A stretch of DNA of 41,272 nt from Mnemiopsis leidyi (Eukaryota; Ctenophora; Tentaculata; Lobata; Bolinopsidae): NCBI GenBank assembly GCA_000226015.1, contig JH154090.1, positions 1,528-42,799 on the forward strand, given 5' to 3'. The position numbers and the translations under genes were made by a program. The notes beneath the pieces are model-generated. The model ran no database searches, was not told the origin of the DNA, and saw only the letters and a list, made by a program, of their open reading frames with translations. Shown here one piece after another: positions 12,401 through 22,442 of this stretch (its first letter is position 1; each line of letters opens with the position of its first letter).

Positions 12401-15400
12401 CAGATGCCAGAAGACAGGCAGAGGAAAACATGAAAAAAGCTGGTAAGAATCGCAAAATCGATCTAGATTTTTGCACTCCATTTCGTCTGTTCTTCGTTAA
12501 CTCTTTCAGCCTCGTCATTTAAACCAGGTTAAGGAAGGAGGAAGTTATGTTAGAGCGAAGACTCCCCACGGATCTGATAATGTGAAGCTCGACTACTTTC
12601 TCTAAAAACTACGTGGTACTGGTATCTTCGATATGTTTTAAAAAGTCCATCATGATGCGCTGTGTTGGTTTACTGGCCAATGTTTTGCCTTTGTGCGAGT
12701 CCGTCTTCGGTCAAGTCTTGATATGCTTCACGCAAAAAATTTAAACAGTCCCTCACCGTCAAGATGCTACAAGATGTGCCTTGGAATAAGCGCATTTTAA
12801 TATGTGTGTAAACTCAAAAAATAAGAGCTTATCAATTGTGCTGCAATGGAGATAAATTATCATATGCATTTGTCTTCTATCAAGTGCTTACGAATTTCAA
12901 CAATGATTTCAGTTTTGTAAAATCGATTCCGCTTCTTTTCGGGGATATTTCTGTGTTTTCCGAAACATGGTACAGTACCGTCTCTTTGATCGCGGGTATT
13001 TGAATAGTCGCTTTTGAGACATTTCGGTCAGATTTTACCTACCTTTACTCTTTTCATTTACTCTATTCTCGGAAACCCCTTCAATTGGGATGTCTTAGCG
13101 GTTTCATTTGTTTTAAGAACCGGATATCCGGCTTAACAGCCAAACCATCCGCGTGTTCAATGTTTAACTCAGGAGCAATGTCAAATAGATGCGTACCATT
13201 TTATAAGAGCCGAAATTTTTGTTGTTGTTTGAATGTTGATATATCGCTTGATACTCTTCTGATGAATTATAGTTACCATTCTAGGTACCCGTCTCATAAT
13301 TGGCGATTAGCAATTTAACATTTAAATTGAGAGCGATAAATTGCTCCCTTATGATTGTTAGGCGAAGGAGATATCATTTAACCTACCTTAATTCAGGTAA
13401 GATAGGTGAATTAGATGAGCTGTCGCAGTTACATTCCGTTGAGAACGAGAAGTTGAAATTCGAGATTAAGAAGCTGAACGACAAAATGGTCGAGAAGGAA
13501 GAAGAATTTGTCCGACTTAAAGACAAACACAACAAGGCTATTGGAATTTGGGAGGAAAAGTACAATCAGTTGAAGAAGGTAATTACTACATAGAACTATA
13601 AGTTAATTTTCTAATTGGTGATATCTGTCTATTTGAAATCTTTTTCAAGATAACGTTTGCTTATTACGGGAATGATGAGGAAGGTCTTGTTTGAGATTAT
13701 TGCGAAATTCCAGGACATCGGCGTGAAGGATGAGGAGATTGTCCGACTTAAAGCGGAATACAAACTGTCGATGGAAGAGTACATGGCTGCATCTTCAGAA
13801 AGGTATTAAGGTTTTTATGTACATATCAAACAGCGTGATCATGTATGCCGACGGAGTTTGGATCGTCTTTTACCATCTTTGTTATAACCCACAGAATGCA
13901 CTTACTCAAAAAATGTAATAAATTTGTTGTGCTGAAATAGTTTCTTACTACTTACTAGTAAGTGTTCGAGTGACCGACAACTTCACCACATGATTGGCAG
14001 TTCATACACCCTTAACAGGGTACGCAATTAATTTGACAGGTCGCCGGATTTGGTGACCTTCTGAAACGACAAATTCACCACAAGATCAGGTGGCCAACTT
14101 CCTCACAGATTTCTGAATTATATATCGGAGGTTATGCCCTAGTTCTTCGGCCACTCTCTCACTGCTTGAATAAACTGTTGAAGATTGATTTTGTAGTATC
14201 TTATCTAACATTTGACTGATTTTTACTAAATAAATTTAAAAAACATTTAACTTTGACTTAGACTTGTGTCCAATGAACTATAACTCAAGGATCACTTGTG
14301 GTGAAGTTGTCGTTGTGGTGAAGTTGTCGTCTGAAAGTTAACAAGTTTAATTGATTGGGTACCCAATCAACTGATCAAAGCACCCTGTCAATCATGTCGT
14401 GAAGTTGTCCGGCAGCCATGTGTTCAGCTGCAGCCAGCTAGCTGCAGCTGTCTGTAATTTGTCATAGCTCATGATATTTTCGTTTTTTCAATTATTCACA
14501 TGATAAGATTTCCTGTCAACCGAAAATCTTAAGAAGAGATCAATTTCAGGGAAGCAGAATTACAGAGACAAAAGCTGGAGGAGTTGCGAGAAGTGAAGGA
14601 AGCGAGTGAGAAGGAGTTGGAAGAAGTGTTGGAAGTTTCACGTGCCAACACTCAAGCGATCCGTGATGCGCTAGAAGCAGAGGCTGCTAGTGAGAAACAG
14701 GCCCTAATAAAAGGTGGAGTGTTGTTGAAACTTCTAAAGCTTCTTCATTATTGAAAAGTTCCATCGTCCAAATTTTCTGGTTGAAAGGGCTCTAAACTCA
14801 TCAAAAACAATGATTTCTGGGAATAAGCTAAATTATAAGGCACTGTTCATTCACCTAGACTTGCAGGGTATGAGGACCAGTTGGCCCTGCTGACGAAAGA
14901 AAGAGACGAGATTGCAGCGAAGTTCAAGGAGTTGTCAGAGGAGGTCGAGCGACTCAAATCTACCATGGACAGCAGTGAATCTTCTCTCGTCGAGAACGAG
15001 AGAGAACGGCAACAACTTCTGGTAAATGTCCTGTCGTGAGCTGGTTTAATATAAAATCTAGTTGCAGATTTAGATATTTCGTCACGTTGGACAAGATAAG
15101 TACTGTAAAACCTCTACTTATCGGGCCTCGCGGGGGAAGGAAGAAGGCCCGGTAAATCGAGGGAGTGAGGGACGCGGTAAATACTAAATAGAGGTACGGT
15201 AGATAGAGGTTCAACTGTATCGAGAAATATCGGGAGAGAGGGATAAGGTCTGTTAAATCGAGGGAAACGGTAAATAGAGGCTCAGAAAATCGAGGTTTTA
15301 CTGTAGATTAAAAGATAATATCAAAATGATTTTCTGACACACGTTTCCACATCATCGGCATCTCATCCTCAATCTTTTTAGCGCAGTTTGAACGAGAAAC

Positions 15401-18400
15401 AGCAACATCTAGAACTACTTCACAGCGAATTGAAAGATAAGGTCTCGGTTCTCCAGTCTCTGAGGGTAAGTTGGATTTTTATTGTAATGAAGCTTGTTTT
15501 ATTTTACTAATCTTGTTTCATTTACTAATCTAAGAATTTGACTTCCTGTTTGAGTTAAACAGCTTACATTTTGTTCTCTTTACTGAAGTTCTTTACTGAA
15601 CTTATGAAAATCATTATCTGCAATTTTCAGTAATCTTACATTTCAGGAAGAATTTGATAAGGAAGTAAAAGACCATGCTTTTACCAAGAAGCAAAGAGAA
15701 CAATACACAGATGACAAAGTGGCCGCTAAAGCTAAGGAACTGGACGAATATTGGTCTAATAAACTAAAGTACGAGCCAGTTTGTTTCTAGAGATAGAAAT
15801 ATCGATGAAGGATTATTTCTTATCATTGTCAAATATGCTGTAAAAGTGTTACGGCACATATTTTAAATTCCAAATTAAACGTTGCCACATTTAGGGAGGA
15901 GTTGAACACTCTGGAACAAGAGCTACTTCGGCGACAATCACAAAGTAGAAGTTCAGAAATGAAGAGAATGAAAGACACTCACTTACAAGAATTCCTTGAA
16001 GCTGAGACCGCCTGGAAAGAAAAAACCGATTCTCTTCAGCTGAAGGTACAGAATTGCTACGCTAGTAAGCTGTACTATTTTACCTGACTTTACTCCCAGT
16101 GCAATTTCGTTGATTATACCCTCTGCTATATATTAAGCCTCTTTTAACTTTTACTAAAATTAGAAAATTGCGTTTAACGTGCAAATGTGCACCACTTTAT
16201 TTGTATAATGGTTATTGGTGATATGGAGAGAAAAAGCCGCCACCTTTTTGCGATCTGAGGCTTTTGCCGCCGAATGATTGTAATGCTACATGCTTTGTGG
16301 TATTCATCGAATTCGCAGTTCGCATCCGTCGATCTATGAAGACGGAAAGAACTAGGGTATTGGCTCGATCATGACATGCAAAAATCATTGCTTATTTGTG
16401 GTCGAACGTTGTGAATTATCTATTGTCGTACAGTTATGAAGTTTTGACCGCATAGCTGTTTTTTTTCAAATAGGTATCGATACCAAGATTTATAAGTAAA
16501 ATCGTGATAGCTTTGATGTTGAGACAGTGAATCGCTAAGTGAGTCGCTGAGCTTTTGTTAAGCTATTACGGGCTACATTTCCAAATTTCCGAATTTTTCT
16601 GTTATATCATGTTATTTTCCCTTTCAAGTTTGCATTTCAAACCGTGAAACTGATGAAATAATTGCTTTATTGCACGAGCACTCTTTTTGCACCTGAAACA
16701 ATCCACGCGCATGGAAACTCTAAACTAACTACTCCTTAGCGAACACTATATGTTGGTTGATGTTACTTGTGTATGTACTTGTGTATGTAGAAATACATGT
16801 CTACTCTCCTCCTCGTGCTCACAATTCAGTTTTCTATCTGATAATCTCAATATCAGAATATCGCATATACTTGTCGTCGTTCGTGATCACTGCACTTGTG
16901 AAGCAATTAGACAAGCAGAGGAGGCAAAAATATTAAACATGGTTTCTTGAAATCTCTACCCGTAAATACAGTCACGTATGCATGATTGCCTTCGTCTGTA
17001 TACCAATAGATGTCGTGGTCTACACGTCGTCTATGGCCAAATATCGATCCAGATATTGAATAAGTTCAGCCCGATTACACTTAATCAATTAACTGGTATT
17101 TATCCAATTAGGTTGCCATGCAACGTCCATATAAGGCATGATTAGTTTAATTCTAAGAAAGGGAAGTTGGTTTGTAGTAAGCACTGTGTGTTGTGCGCGT
17201 TGTTCCGCGCGCAGTTTAACCACATGTTTTAATTCTTCCCGCATTAGAGTTTGCTAGGAAAGCGCTTTTGAATCCTTAATCACCAAACAGTACCAAAATT
17301 GATATCTGATATTCTTGACGGTTAAATTTCAGGTTAAAGAACTTGAAAAGCAAGTCAGCGTTCTAAACATCGAGGCTCTCAAGAAAGAAATGAGTCTCAA
17401 CGAACAAAGCAAAAACGATTATCTTGAGCTTAATGCAAAGATCCAGCAACTGAAGGCTGATCATGCTAAGAATTTGAAGGAAATCGAGGAAGAACATAAG
17501 GACGCTTTGAAACGACTAGAAGAGTCTTTGACGCGAGATTTTAAGGTCAGCACATGCTCCCGTACAATTTCATCATTTTTTTTGGTATTTTTGTACGTTG
17601 ATAACCCACTGCCGCGGACTTCACGCCATATGATTTTCGAAGATGGTTGATGGTATTTGCGAAATACTGGAAATTCTGTTTAAGTGAAAGTAAAGCTATT
17701 TGGAGTGTTAGCAACTCTAAATTACAGAACCAAGAAGATAAGTTAATATTAGCACATCGACAAAACATACACGAGATGACAAAAGCTAATAAACTGTCTG
17801 TTGACGCCCTGAAAGATCAGCTCGAGCAAAAGCGACTCATGGACCTGAACTCTCTTAAAATGACGTCTCGCAAGGATCTTGGTAAGAACGAGTAAATTTT
17901 TATTGTTTTACCGTTCCGCTATCAGTTGCCATCATTGAGATAAACAGTTAACATATTAAATTCTGTTTCGTTGCGATAAGTTGACGATTTGACTAAATTC
18001 AGAGACACAGTTAGCTAAATGTAAGCGTGAGTGTAACGAACAGACAGATTTGAAGATACACGAGCTGACATTAGGCTACGAAGAAGAGAAGGAAGAGTTA
18101 CAACGGGAACTTGAAATGAGGGACAGGGAGGTAATGTTGAAAATATCTTCCTCTTTATTGCTCCTTCAGAGCAGATGTTTGCTCCTTCAGCGCAGATGTT
18201 TGCTCTTTGTTATTAGCATTTCATGAAACAAGAAATCTATTACTTTGGATAGCTCTCGCAATATTTGGAATTTGTGACTAAAACCCCATTTGTTTTCAGA
18301 TGAAGCAGTTTAATATCAAACTAGAACAAGTACAAAACCAGTTGACAGAGAAACAGTTGGAGCTGAGTCAGTATAGGGATAACGTCGAGGGATTGCAGAA

Positions 18401-21306
18401 AGAACTTTCTGGAATGCGGAAAGAATTTGATAATAAATGCAAAGAAGTCATGAACATAAAGCAGGAGGCTGTAATACAGATTAAGTGAGTTTTGTTTATC
18501 AATCGTTTATTATTCATCCATTTAAATTATACTTAACCGTCCCATTAAGGTTCTCTCGTTCTATAAAGTTTTATTTGAACATTTCAATCCATCGATGTCT
18601 CAGAAAACGTGAAAAGAAGTTGAATGCGATACATTCAAGTGAAATCAAAAGCGTTCAACAGAAGTTTTCACGGGATGTGGACGAGCTCAACTTTAAACAT
18701 CAGAACGATGTGAGTCAATTTACTCTCAAACTTTGGGGGCTACATTCATAAGTTTATCGACACTGAGGTTTATAAGGCACCATCCAACTTCATTTCAGAG
18801 TCTCTGTTTTAAATCCCCTGTTACTCAGGTCGAGGAGCTACGTCTACAAATGGCAGAGCTGAACCAGCAACTTGCACGTGCAGACGAGCGGTACAACGCG
18901 CGACCCTCGCGCCCTGAGGACCTGAACAAGATTCTGCAGCTTGAAAATACCATTGTAGAAGCCGACGAGAGGATCAAACATCTTATTGTGAGAGTTTTTC
19001 TCCATTGTATTATATTATGTGGTCGCCACAAATTCATCGTGTAGCTTGATCTTGCAACCTTTAAAATTTCCAGAATGTTCCATCTTAAACAATGAACTAA
19101 AATATTGATGTATCCACTTCACTGTTATAAATTTCTTTATTCTTTTCTTTACTCTTTTCTCACTAGGACGAAAAGAAATTCTTCGAGCTGGAGCTGGTGA
19201 ACCGAGAATCGAACTACAATAAGGTGTTCAATACAGCTCCAAAAATAGGAGTCATCAACCCTATGAACGTTAAAACCAAGGTATGTTATGTTCGTCTAAA
19301 GGTGTGTTGCTATGCTTCAAAATGATACTTTTCTTTACACTGACTTTTTCACCGATACACAAAAACAGGATACACAAACGACACCATATTCACATTTTAT
19401 GCAATGGCCATAATCAGTATCTTCACAGCTCCGATCACATCTTCCAATTAACGTTTAATTTGCTGGCCAGAAGACAACGCTAAAAAAGTTTATATTGCTG
19501 CCCCAAGTCCCAACTTTCTAATCTCGGCAGGCTTGTTGACAGATTCAGAAATATCTGAGATCCCCTGTTAGAATATATAACTAACCAGCAGTCTGTTATC
19601 AGGCTACTGTCGCAAAAGCCGGATGTTGATAAAGTCAGAGTTGAAGCAGAAGACGGCCATCTCTTTCTACTCGAAAGTTCCACTGCATGTCTCCCTTAGT
19701 CCCACATCTGCATTAGAGTTACTACTTTACTAGCCACACAGTTCGATCGTCATTAAGCCCAGATGACTTCGGTGTAAATAGCAGACCTTCGGCATTTCAA
19801 GGAATAAAAGCTTTTTCAATTTCGTCAAGGCAGGACCAGAAATCTTGAGAGGATTATTGTTGAAATAACTGTCATTGTTAGCCGATATTCCTTCAGTGAA
19901 ACAATAGAACTCTGACTACGCGTCAGATTGTTTAGAACGAAGTTGTTGAATACGGGCGTTAACTTTCTAGAGAGCTGGAGACATAGCTCCTAGCAATATC
20001 TTGATCTAGCTCCTAGCAATATCTTGATGTAGCTGACGAAATTGGCTGTTGCAGTTTAACTGCAAATTGGACTTGAAACTTTTGAGATAGCAGAACTTAC
20101 ATTATCCCATTATACCTTTACATCTAATAAATTGCACGATGACTGTCCATAGTCACAAAACACGTCGAATTTATATATAATATGTATATATGAATTTGAT
20201 GCTCGTACACATTAGATATGTCTAATGTATACGAGCGTGTCTGTTTGAAATTATGAAGTTAAGTTTCCTCAAAACATTGCATCTTTTAGTCATTAAGAGA
20301 TTAACAACAACAATACTAATTGTAAAATATATCGATTTTTAATGATTCAAATTTAACTCTAAATTTAGAAAAAAAGCAGTGCTGCTTGAATTTGTTCCAA
20401 GAACAAAAAATTTTCGAAGACCTGGAGCTGTTCGGAAAGGATTATGTGGATACCCAAAAAACTTATATTAGCTAATTTGTTAAAGACAATTTGAACAAAT
20501 CTTCTACTCTCCCATCCTTAATTATCCCATTTTCTCGATCAAAAGTAGTCGGAGGACACACAGTCAGCACTCTCTGCACTTTAAGTACATAAACCGTGCT
20601 TACCGATACTACTCAGAGTGTTGCTCGGACTTATGTTGCACTTCACACAGCATGTGAATTGCCAAGGAAGAAACCACCAATGATAATAATAATCAATCGT
20701 AATTCGCACATTTGACCACTTCTTACAAGTAAACGCGACGCAAATCGAAAAGAAAAATCCGTCATGAGTTTTAAAACATGAGCTGGATGCTGTTGTCATT
20801 TCTTGCCGTTTGATACTCCCATAGTCAACCACCTTTATGTTTTCCTCTACCGCAAAAAACTTCGGCATCCCATAATCTTCTACAATATTCACAACAAATA
20901 ACACAGCACACTGTTTCACTCTCTGAGTTTCAATTTTTAAGAAAATATGTCACACTTTCACTTACCGCCACAATCGTTAATTTAGGAAGAATATTAACAT
21001 ACCCATTTGCAGGTCAGCAAGAAAAGCCGGTCTGACACCTCCATGAGAAACCCCTCGTCAATAATGAAATCCCCAAACGTCGCCACAGCATTCAGTAGTC
21101 CGGTCCTGCCGAACGCCCCGAACACAAACAACCGCTCGAAACCCCAACTCGTCCCGTTATCGTCTCGGACATCCTCCCTGGAATCGCTCGTCACACAGAC
21201 TATAACGACGAGTAGTAGCGGTCGTCCCGTGGTAGGGACGACTCGCAGAGTCGTCAAGAACGCTTTTATGGACAAGAAGGCAGAGGCGGTTGTTCCTCCC
21301 ACTTAG
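3478..21306 (+). CDS. FAM184A: FAM184A/B-family coiled-coil protein, 23 coding exons
   Basis: Coding exons: 3478-3564, 6920-7006, 7153-7318, 8259-8452, 8786-8965, 11865-12002, 12135-12227, 12373-12442, 13397-13578, 13714-13802, 14550-14713, 14867-15021, 15382-15465, 15647-15768, 15895-16045, 17333-17545, 17728-17881, 18003-18130, 18300-18484, 18604-18709, 18829-18987, 19167-19280, 21013-21306. All have GT-AG borders and phases that join; the total is 1104 residues, close to human FAM184A (about 1140). The conserved N-terminal block (HLKMSKKIAQLTK, then VVYALNTKNDEHD) and C-terminal block (FFELELVNRESNYNKVFN, then IGVINP) identify the family. Everything between is highly charged coiled coil rich in Glu, Lys, Gln and Leu. 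The last exon is a Ser/Thr/Pro-rich tail. The cellular role of this family is poorly known. The start is the first ATG after an acceptor at 3466, 11 bases upstream. Vertebrates have A and B paralogues; this may be the single ancestral gene, so the symbol means family only. Confidence 0.92.
4433..6180 (-). pseudogene. Decayed Penelope-like retroelement (reverse transcriptase plus GIY-YIG remnant)
   Basis: The minus strand carries scattered but ordered pieces of a Penelope-like element, broken by frameshifts and stops. Read 5' to 3' on that strand they are: VISRPDKG (about 5905-5932), YGKPKVHKPGAPHRPV (the conserved reverse-transcriptase region, near 5630-5670), KVYKQNDGESMGSSLDP (matching the family DGVAMGSPLGP motif, near 5240-5290), a RYAD motif in place of the catalytic YVDD (near 5160), LPFLNTVVSR (near 5040), and LPFVGPIA (near 4705). 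Last comes RVVYKIHCKNC followed by SRAYIGKT (4480-4550), which fits the CxxC linker and first motif of the GIY-YIG endonuclease that distinguishes this class. It lies in the first coding-intron of the FAM184 gene, antisense to it. It is clearly dead. The outer limits are approximate and no flanking target duplication was found. Confidence 0.8.
6360..6808. mobile_element. MITE-like element with 29-bp perfect terminal inverted repeats
   Basis: Positions 6365-6393 and 6775-6803 are perfect 29-base reverse complements. Each contains two copies of a CGGACTGTACCGCGACA-type module. More copies of the module (TGTCGCGGTACAGTCCG and variants) occur inside in both directions, so the whole element can fold repeatedly. 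The 9-base sequence AAAAAGAGG flanks both ends (6351-6359 and 6809-6817) and looks like a target-site duplication. That length fits Mutator-type or, if one base shorter, hAT-type transposons. No transposase is encoded. It lies in the first intron of the FAM184 coding region. Confidence 0.75.
8050..8236. mobile_element. Truncated copy of the MITE at 9570-9786
   Basis: The right end (about 8195-8236, CTTCCCCACGAATACCGTTC) matches the right terminal repeat of the element at 9570-9786 with few changes. The left part (GGAGGTGTTTCACATTTG, about 8053) resembles the inner part of its left arm, but the outer 15-20 bases are missing. It ends only about 20 bases before the acceptor of the exon starting at 8259 in the FAM184 gene. 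Confidence 0.5.
9345..9379. other. Perfect 16-bp hairpin with 3-base loop
   Basis: AATGCCTTTTTGCGCC (9345-9360), loop GAA, then its exact reverse complement (9364-9379). It lies in the 2.9-kb FAM184 intron 8966-11864. There is no flanking gene of the kind that uses such hairpins (for example replication-dependent histones), so its role is unknown. It may be the tip of an old inverted-repeat element. Confidence 0.8.
9570..9786. mobile_element. MITE with 38-bp terminal inverted repeats
   Basis: The left arm 9570-9607 (ATTAGGAACGGTATTCGTGG and following) and the right arm 9749-9786 are reverse complements with two mismatches. The interior of about 140 bases is non-coding. A related truncated copy lies at 8050-8236 in the preceding intron, so the family has moved more than once here. 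It is in the FAM184 intron 8966-11864. Confidence 0.75.
10951..11332. mobile_element. MITE-like element with imperfect terminal repeats
   Basis: The left end (GGTGCAAAAAAG, then TGGTAGGAGGATTTC, 10951-10985) and the right end (GAAATCCTACCGCCA, then TTTTTGCAGTGG, about 11299-11332) are imperfect reverse complements over about 34 bases. The interior repeats short themes (TTTCC, AAATTTCGG) but encodes nothing. It is in the FAM184 intron 8966-11864. Confidence 0.5.
11700..11851. repeat. 16-bp minisatellite
   Basis: About nine copies of TTGTATTGTGTATAGG with small variants end 13 bases before the acceptor of the FAM184 exon at 11865. The repeat therefore occupies the place where a branch point and pyrimidine tract would be expected. 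Confidence 0.85.
13971..14413. mobile_element. MITE-like inverted-repeat element with internal 20-bp palindrome
   Basis: The left end (TGACCGACAACTTCACCACA, then TGATTGGCAG, 13971-14000) pairs with the reverse complement of the right end (about 14383-14413, GACAACTTCACGACATGATTG when inverted). Further inner matches follow around GGGTAC and CAATTAA. Positions 14351-14370 are a perfect 20-base palindrome (TTGATTGGGTACCCAATCAA). A GTGAAGTTGTCG module is repeated inside. It is non-coding and lies in the FAM184 intron 13803-14549. Confidence 0.6.
15103..15303. mobile_element. pogo/Tigger-like MITE with TA target duplication
   Basis: The left end CTGTAAAACCTC and the right end GAGGTTTTACTG are reverse complements with one mismatch. 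Both are flanked by TA (15101-15102 and 15304-15305). The interior holds repeated modules related to GGTAAATCGAGGG. A CAGTAAAACCTCGA-like end with TA duplication is typical of small non-autonomous members of the pogo/Tigger branch of Tc1/mariner. This follows from family knowledge; no transposase is present. It lies in the FAM184 intron 15022-15381. Confidence 0.7.
20201..20236. other. 16-bp hairpin in last FAM184 intron
   Basis: GCTCGTACACATTAGA (20201-20216), loop TATG, then TCTAATGTATACGAGC (20221-20236). The stem has one mismatch. It sits in the final 1.7-kb intron (19281-21012), just after an AT-rich TATATA stretch. No function is assigned. Confidence 0.65.
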
Positions 21307-22228
21307 TTGTGTGTGTCGTTTTATCATATTTTGTCAGAAATAATCTTGATATTAGAGCGAGTTAAGAGTGTTTGAATGAGCTACATAGTTGGAGATAATT
21401 GAGCTCCCTGCTGACTAATCTTTTCTTGGTCCGAACTTAAAGCGAGAGAGTCAGGATAACGTTTGTAATTTATACCCAAGTTTTCTGTTCGTTAGACCAC
21501 TATGTATAATATTGTACAGTGTATAGCCTTAGTTTGGTGAGCCGTGAGACTAGGTTCAGAGACAAGATTTATCTCTCAGAGTAAGATCATGTGCAAATAT
21601 ATACAAATGTTTTTATTCGAATGTAAATAGTAATTTTGTAGAGGTTTGAAGTTTATTTGAGTTTGTACTGCCAGAAATATTTTCCAGACACTAAGTTTTC
21701 TGAAATATCCTTTTCTAAATCGCATACTTGGGAGAGAAACTTCTAAAATCCCTCAGAAGTCGTCTTTGCTATAGTGTTGAATTTTTTTCACTGATAAAAA
21801 GGCACTGGACGAGTTCACTTGTGTCAAGACGTTATATTTGTTTTCAGATACAATTTTATCGAACAATTTGTGTTCTTGTAACAAACGTGTTATTACTTTC
21901 AACCCTACCTAACTTGGGGCACTAATTCCAACAATTTCACTCACCTTCTCATTAAATTCTATTGAGTTTTCCTCCACCGAGCCGACCATAAAACGTAAAT
22001 CAGGCGTACCGCCTACTTAGATATCCGTACTTCTAGTGTGATATTTCTCAGACATTGCTGGATGCAATGATCTCTCGTATCGTTCAAGCTTCACATACAT
22101 AATCTGTTGGCCTAAAGATATCCAGCAATCGAGATGTTATCAAACCATATTATCGTCTGGTCACGTGACCCGAGCTACAAAACACGTGACTAATCCAATC
22201 ATTAACCTCACAAATCCCAGGTGTAGCC
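21307..22228. other. FAM184 3' flank and spacer before PISD
   Basis: This should hold the 3' untranslated region of the FAM184 gene and the upstream region of PISD first exon A. I found no canonical AATAAA. Near the right end are a 12-base palindrome GGTCACGTGACC (22159-22170) and a second CACGTG (22183-22188). An AG acceptor-like sequence (AATCCCAG) ends at 22220, 8 bases before the PISD ATG. Confidence 0.5.
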
Positions 22229-22442
22229 ATGACCTATCTGCTATGTTACTCCTGCTATCGCCATGCTGCAAGCCCGGCTCGGCTCTCTAGGAGACGTAAG
22301 GCAGTTTGGCGGGTTGCAAGCTCTACCGTGACATCTCACGCGTTGTTTGGTGATCGTGTTATTGCTCACGCGTTTCCCCGTTGTGCCAAACTTTCAACTG
22401 ATCAGAGGAATTGCCACAGAAGCTCTTTGATGCAGAATGATG
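22229..22442 (+). CDS. PISD: PISD first exon A: presequence-like N-terminus
   Basis: Codes 71 residues plus one base (phase 1), ending at a good donor (ggtaagt). The peptide begins [20 protein letters not shown] and then has RRRK. It has about a dozen Arg, many Ser/Ala/Cys, and its first acidic residue appears only near position 45. That composition fits a mitochondrial matrix-targeting presequence, as expected for PISD. Its phase-1 end joins exon 26815 to give Val. Which of the three first exons is used, and when, needs RNA data. Confidence 0.65.
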
